From DATESN01 sp035270785 (GTDB lineage: Bacteria; Bacillota; Clostridia; Lachnospirales; Lachnospiraceae), in assembly GCA_035270785.1 (NCBI GenBank), contig DATESN010000083.1, forward strand, positions 1 through 8,515: a stretch of 8,515 bases of DNA, in the 5' to 3' direction. The notes below the pieces were generated by a model. The model was not told the DNA's origin and searched no databases. It saw nothing but the letters and a program-made list of their open reading frames with translations. This document shows, piece by piece, positions 5,736 through 8,515 of the stretch. The number at the start of each line of letters is the position of its first letter. Positions within the stretch are counted from its first letter, which is position 1. The position numbers were made by a program, and so were the translations under genes.

Positions 5736-6911
5736 TTATTTAATAATTTTAGCAAAATAATGAGTTCCATGTGATTTTACGATCCCTTTCATAACAAGAG
5801 CTACTAAAGTATCCATAACAATGGGGACACTATATGATTCAGGAAGCTCTTTTAGTATTTCATCCAATGATTTTTTTGTAATATCCAAATGTTCATAGAT
5901 TAGTAATTCTTCCTTTGTCATAAACGGGAGTATCGGTTCATTCCCGGCACGTTCCTTCCCTATCTGTTCGTTTTCAGGATTTCCCCCATTGGAATGAATT
6001 CTATATGCTTGTCCATAACTTTGCAGTTCCTGTAACAGTTGTTGTGGAGACAGTGCAATACCAGCCCCTTGCCGAATTAAGTTATTGCATCCACTACTTA
6101 CTGCGTCCGTGACACGACCGGGAAGTGCAAATACTTCTCTCCCCTGTTCTAACGCCATATCCACCGTAATTAATGTTCCGCTTTTTTCTTTTGCTTCAAT
6201 GACTAATATTAGATCTGCTAATCCACTAATAATACGATTTCGCATTGGAAAATGTCCGGGCTTTGGAAGGGTACCTGGTATAAATTCAGAAATAATTCCT
6301 CCCCTTTTATCCATTTCATTGTAAATTGCTCTATTCTCCTGGGGATAACAAATATCAACCCCACACCCTAACACTCCATAGGTTTTCCCACCCGCCTCTA
6401 TAGCCGCCTTTTGACTGATTCCGTCTATCCCACTTGCAAGACCGCTAATTACTGGAACACCTGCCGCTGCTAAGAACATTCCAAACTGCCTCGCCATATA
6501 TCTACCATAATCGGAACATAATCTAGCACCAATAATGGCAATCGCTGGCTCATGTTCTTCTGGTAATGTTCCCTTTACATAGATTCCATAGGGGGGATTG
6601 GGTATTTCTTTTAGTCTCACTGGAAATTGAGGATGCTCTTTATGATAGAATGTAATGTTTTTAGCAAGAAGGGACTGATATTCCTTTTCTACATTCCATT
6701 CGTCTTTTGCCTTGCAAAAGCTATTCGCTAATCGTTGTGAGCCTAATATCTGTTTTACTTGTTTTTCTGAAAAATGATACACTTCTATTGGAGTATGTCC
6801 CCCACTTAATAAGGATGCAATGGATTTATTTCCGATACCTACCATGTTGTGTAAAAAATAAGCATAAGAATCCTGCTTCTTTTCATAATTATTTATTTTC
6901 TGTTCTTTCAT
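5736..6911 (-). CDS. dprA: DNA-processing protein DprA (Smf)
   Basis: This is a 391-aa cytoplasmic protein, slightly longer than many DprA proteins. It binds incoming single-stranded DNA during natural transformation and loads RecA. The N-terminal helix-hairpin-helix/SAM-like part (about 15-75) contains MVGIGNKS. The Rossmann-like core (about 85-295) has IIGAR (126-130), SGLASGID (156-163), FPMRNRIISGLAD (221-233) and SGTLITVDMALEQG (244-257) leading into REVFALPG (258-265), all standard DprA blocks. A linker (about 300-330) leads to a C-terminal winged-helix-like domain (about 330-391). The ATG at 6911 follows the comM stop by 4 nt and its ribosome binding site (GGGAGAGG) is built from comM's last codons, so translation is probably coupled. 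DprA is also kept in many bacteria not known to be competent, so the gene alone does not prove transformation. Confidence 0.97.
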   Translation of the reverse strand: MKEQKINNYEKKQDSYAYFLHNMVGIGNKSIASLLSGGHTPIEVYHFSEKQVKQILGSQRLANSFCKAKDEWNVEKEYQSLLAKNITFYHKEHPQFPVRLKEIPNPPYGIYVKGTLPEEHEPAIAIIGARLCSDYGRYMARQFGMFLAAAGVPVISGLASGIDGISQKAAIEAGGKTYGVLGCGVDICYPQENRAIYNEMDKRGGIISEFIPGTLPKPGHFPMRNRIISGLADLILVIEAKEKSGTLITVDMALEQGREVFALPGRVTDAVSSGCNNLIRQGAGIALSPQQLLQELQSYGQAYRIHSNGGNPENEQIGKERAGNEPILPFMTKEELLIYEHLDITKKSLDEILKELPESYSVPIVMDTLVALVMKGIVKSHGTHYFAKIIK

Positions 6912-6915
6912 TCTT

Positions 6916-8466
6916 TTACCTCTCCCAATATTTACTATCCGTAATCCGATACATAACAGCCTCGCTCAAATGTATTTGCAAAATCTGATCACAATCTTCT
7001 AAGTCGGCTATCGTTCTAGCAACTTTGATAATCTTTTGATAGGCACGTGCACTTAAATTCATAGATTGGAAGACTTGTTCCAGATAATTTTGTTCTTTGC
7101 TTCCTATGGGACAGTACTTTTTAATATCTCCTACTCCCAGCTCTGCATTAAACTGATACCTAGTGCCCCTATATCGTTCTTCTTGCCGCTTTCTTGCCAC
7201 CATAACTCTTTTTCTTATTTGTGCACTGTTTTCATTTACCCCCTCCCTTGTGAGTTCTTTCATTTCTAATTTAGGAGCTTCTACACAGATATCTATGCGA
7301 TCTAAAATAGGACCAGATATTCTACTTAGATAACGCTTGATATCAAAAGGTGTACAGTTGCATCTGTTTAAATCCGGATAATAACCACAGGGGCATGGAT
7401 TCATAGCTGCAATCAGCTGAAAGTTTGCTGGATACTGAAAAGTTCCATAACTTCTTGCTATGTGAATTTCTTTATCTTCCATTGGCTGCCTCATGATTTC
7501 TATTGTATTTCTCTTGAATTCAGGAAGTTCATCTAAAAAAAGAACCCCTCGATGGGCAAGACTAATCACTCCAGGACGCGGTTTACTACCTCCTCCTGCT
7601 AATGCATATTCTGAAATGGTATGATGGGGATTCAAAAAGGGTCTTTGAGTGATGAGTGCTTGTTTGGCATTTAATAATCCAGAAACACTATATATTTTTG
7701 AAACTTCAAGACTTTCCTCCATAGACAGAGGCGGTAGAATGGTTGGAATTCTTTTTGCAATCATTGTTTTTCCAGAACCGGGTGGTCCTATTAATAATAA
7801 ATGGTGAAATCCTGCTGCCGCAACTTCAACTGCACGCTTCACAAGACCTTGCCCATTTATATGAGAAAAATCAAGATTATGAATCTCATTTTTTCCTTGA
7901 AACAATTGTTGCACATTTATTTTGGTGGGTTGGATGATCTGATTCTTTTCTGTTTGTTCTGCCATGAGATATTCCATGGATTCTTGTAGAGAACTTACCC
8001 CAATGATCTGTATCCCTTCTACTACCGCGCCTTCCATGGCATTTAATTTGGGAACCAAGCAAGTGGTATATCCTTCTTTTTTTGCTTCTAGAACAATGGG
8101 AAGAATTCCAGCAATTGGTTTTACCATACCATCTAACCCAAGTTCTCCAATCACTAAAATATTTCGAATATATTCTTCTTTTATATATCCCAATGAGGCT
8201 AAAATCCCAATAGCAATAGGCAAATCAAACCCTGAACCTTCTTTACGAATATTGGCAGGAGAAAGATTCACGGTAATACGCAGTGGGGGCAATTTTATTC
8301 CAGAGTTTTTCAAAGCTACTCGAACCCTTTCTTTTGATTCTTTTACTTCATTACCTAATAAACCTACCATGTCGAATCCTGGTAACGTCTGGGCAGTATC
8401 TACCTCCACATGGATTAAATAACTAGTAACCCCTTGGATGGCACCTGATGTAATTGTACTAAACAT
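6916..8466 (-). CDS. comM: YifB/ComM-family Mg-chelatase-like AAA+ ATPase
   Basis: This is a 516-aa protein of full family length (about 500-515). ComM is a hexameric helicase that promotes branch migration of the transformation heteroduplex in Gram-negative bacteria; the role in Firmicutes is less certain. The N-terminal Lon-protease-like (S5-fold) domain spans about 20-140, with LPGFDMVGL and the GSGFDLPIA and GELGLDG blocks. The AAA+ module (about 200-400) has Walker A GPPGSGKT (227-234), Walker B GVLFLDE (307-313) and the family's cysteine cluster C358/C360/C369/C371 (NPCPCG ... RCNC). SGPILDRID (384-392) supplies an arginine-finger-type residue. The C-terminal domain (about 410-510) has LSARAYQKIIKVARTIADL, the sensor-2 helix region. 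The ATG at 8466 has a perfect AAGGAGGT site at 8477-8484. It is first in a coupled pair with dprA; its promoter is presumably beyond the right edge. It is not a true magnesium chelatase subunit: no bchD/bchH partners are present. Confidence 0.96.
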   Translation of the reverse strand: MFSTITSGAIQGVTSYLIHVEVDTAQTLPGFDMVGLLGNEVKESKERVRVALKNSGIKLPPLRITVNLSPANIRKEGSGFDLPIAIGILASLGYIKEEYIRNILVIGELGLDGMVKPIAGILPIVLEAKKEGYTTCLVPKLNAMEGAVVEGIQIIGVSSLQESMEYLMAEQTEKNQIIQPTKINVQQLFQGKNEIHNLDFSHINGQGLVKRAVEVAAAGFHHLLLIGPPGSGKTMIAKRIPTILPPLSMEESLEVSKIYSVSGLLNAKQALITQRPFLNPHHTISEYALAGGGSKPRPGVISLAHRGVLFLDELPEFKRNTIEIMRQPMEDKEIHIARSYGTFQYPANFQLIAAMNPCPCGYYPDLNRCNCTPFDIKRYLSRISGPILDRIDICVEAPKLEMKELTREGVNENSAQIRKRVMVARKRQEERYRGTRYQFNAELGVGDIKKYCPIGSKEQNYLEQVFQSMNLSARAYQKIIKVARTIADLEDCDQILQIHLSEAVMYRITDSKYWER

Positions 8467-8515
8467 TATTTTTCTTACCTCCTTAAAAAAAATAGCAAAA
8501 TTATTTCTTATTTTA

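Noticed and set aside
5734..5748. A perfect A/T palindrome (AATTATT-A-AATAATT on the minus strand) at the dprA stop codon as a terminator
   Set aside because: It has no G-C pairs, is largely coding sequence, leaves almost no loop, and no T-run follows.
7964..8422. A 152-codon open frame on the plus strand opposite comM
   Set aside because: It is antisense to a clearly conserved comM domain and shows no recognisable protein features. The same applies to the other plus-strand frames opposite dprA, pilB and pilC.
6916..8466. Magnesium chelatase subunit for chlorophyll synthesis
   Set aside because: The domain order and cysteine cluster fit the YifB/ComM branch, and there are no tetrapyrrole genes nearby.
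8467..8515. A comM promoter at the right edge (TAAAAT at 8510-8515)
   Set aside because: A -35 region would lie outside the window, and in A/T-rich leader sequence a single -10-like hexamer is not evidence.

Overview
The window is AT-rich DNA in which every convincing gene lies on the minus strand, so transcription runs from right to left. The low G+C, strong AGGAGG-type ribosome binding sites, the YifB/ComM-dprA pair and a compact Gram-positive-style type IV pilus cluster suggest a Clostridia-class Firmicute. A Lachnospiraceae-type organism is my best guess, but this is inference and no taxonomic marker gene is present.

Layout in transcription order: (1) 8466-6916, a YifB/ComM-family Mg-chelatase-like AAA+ ATPase; (2) 6911-5736, DprA, starting 4 nt after the previous stop, with its ribosome binding site inside the last codons of comM; (3) a 108-bp gap holding a consensus-matching SigA promoter; (4) 5627-3933, the pilus assembly ATPase PilB, whose start I move 72 nt inward from the longest reading frame; (5) a 240-bp gap with a terminator-like hairpin, a short direct repeat and an unusual A-tract block; (6) 3692-2478, the inner-membrane platform PilC; (7) 2381-1953, a class III-signal pilin; (8) 1926-1171, the prepilin peptidase PilD; (9) 1061 to the left edge, a PilM-like actin-fold protein cut by the window boundary.

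PilD cleaves and methylates the pilin, PilB powers its extraction from the membrane through PilC, and PilM should be the cytoplasmic scaffold that couples PilB/PilC to PilN/PilO, which probably lie beyond the left edge. No PilT retraction ATPase is visible. DprA (RecA loader on incoming single-stranded DNA) and ComM (branch-migration helicase in transformation) directly precede the pilus genes, so the block could serve DNA uptake, though this is inference.

The most notable points are an apparently intact c-di-GMP-binding MshEN domain at the PilB N-terminus, the corrected pilB start and its promoter, the linkage of DNA-processing genes to pilus genes, and hairpins in three of the intergenic gaps that could set unequal expression along the pilus operon. 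I see no mobile element, CRISPR array, tRNA or rRNA. No gap without a gene exceeds 300 bases.
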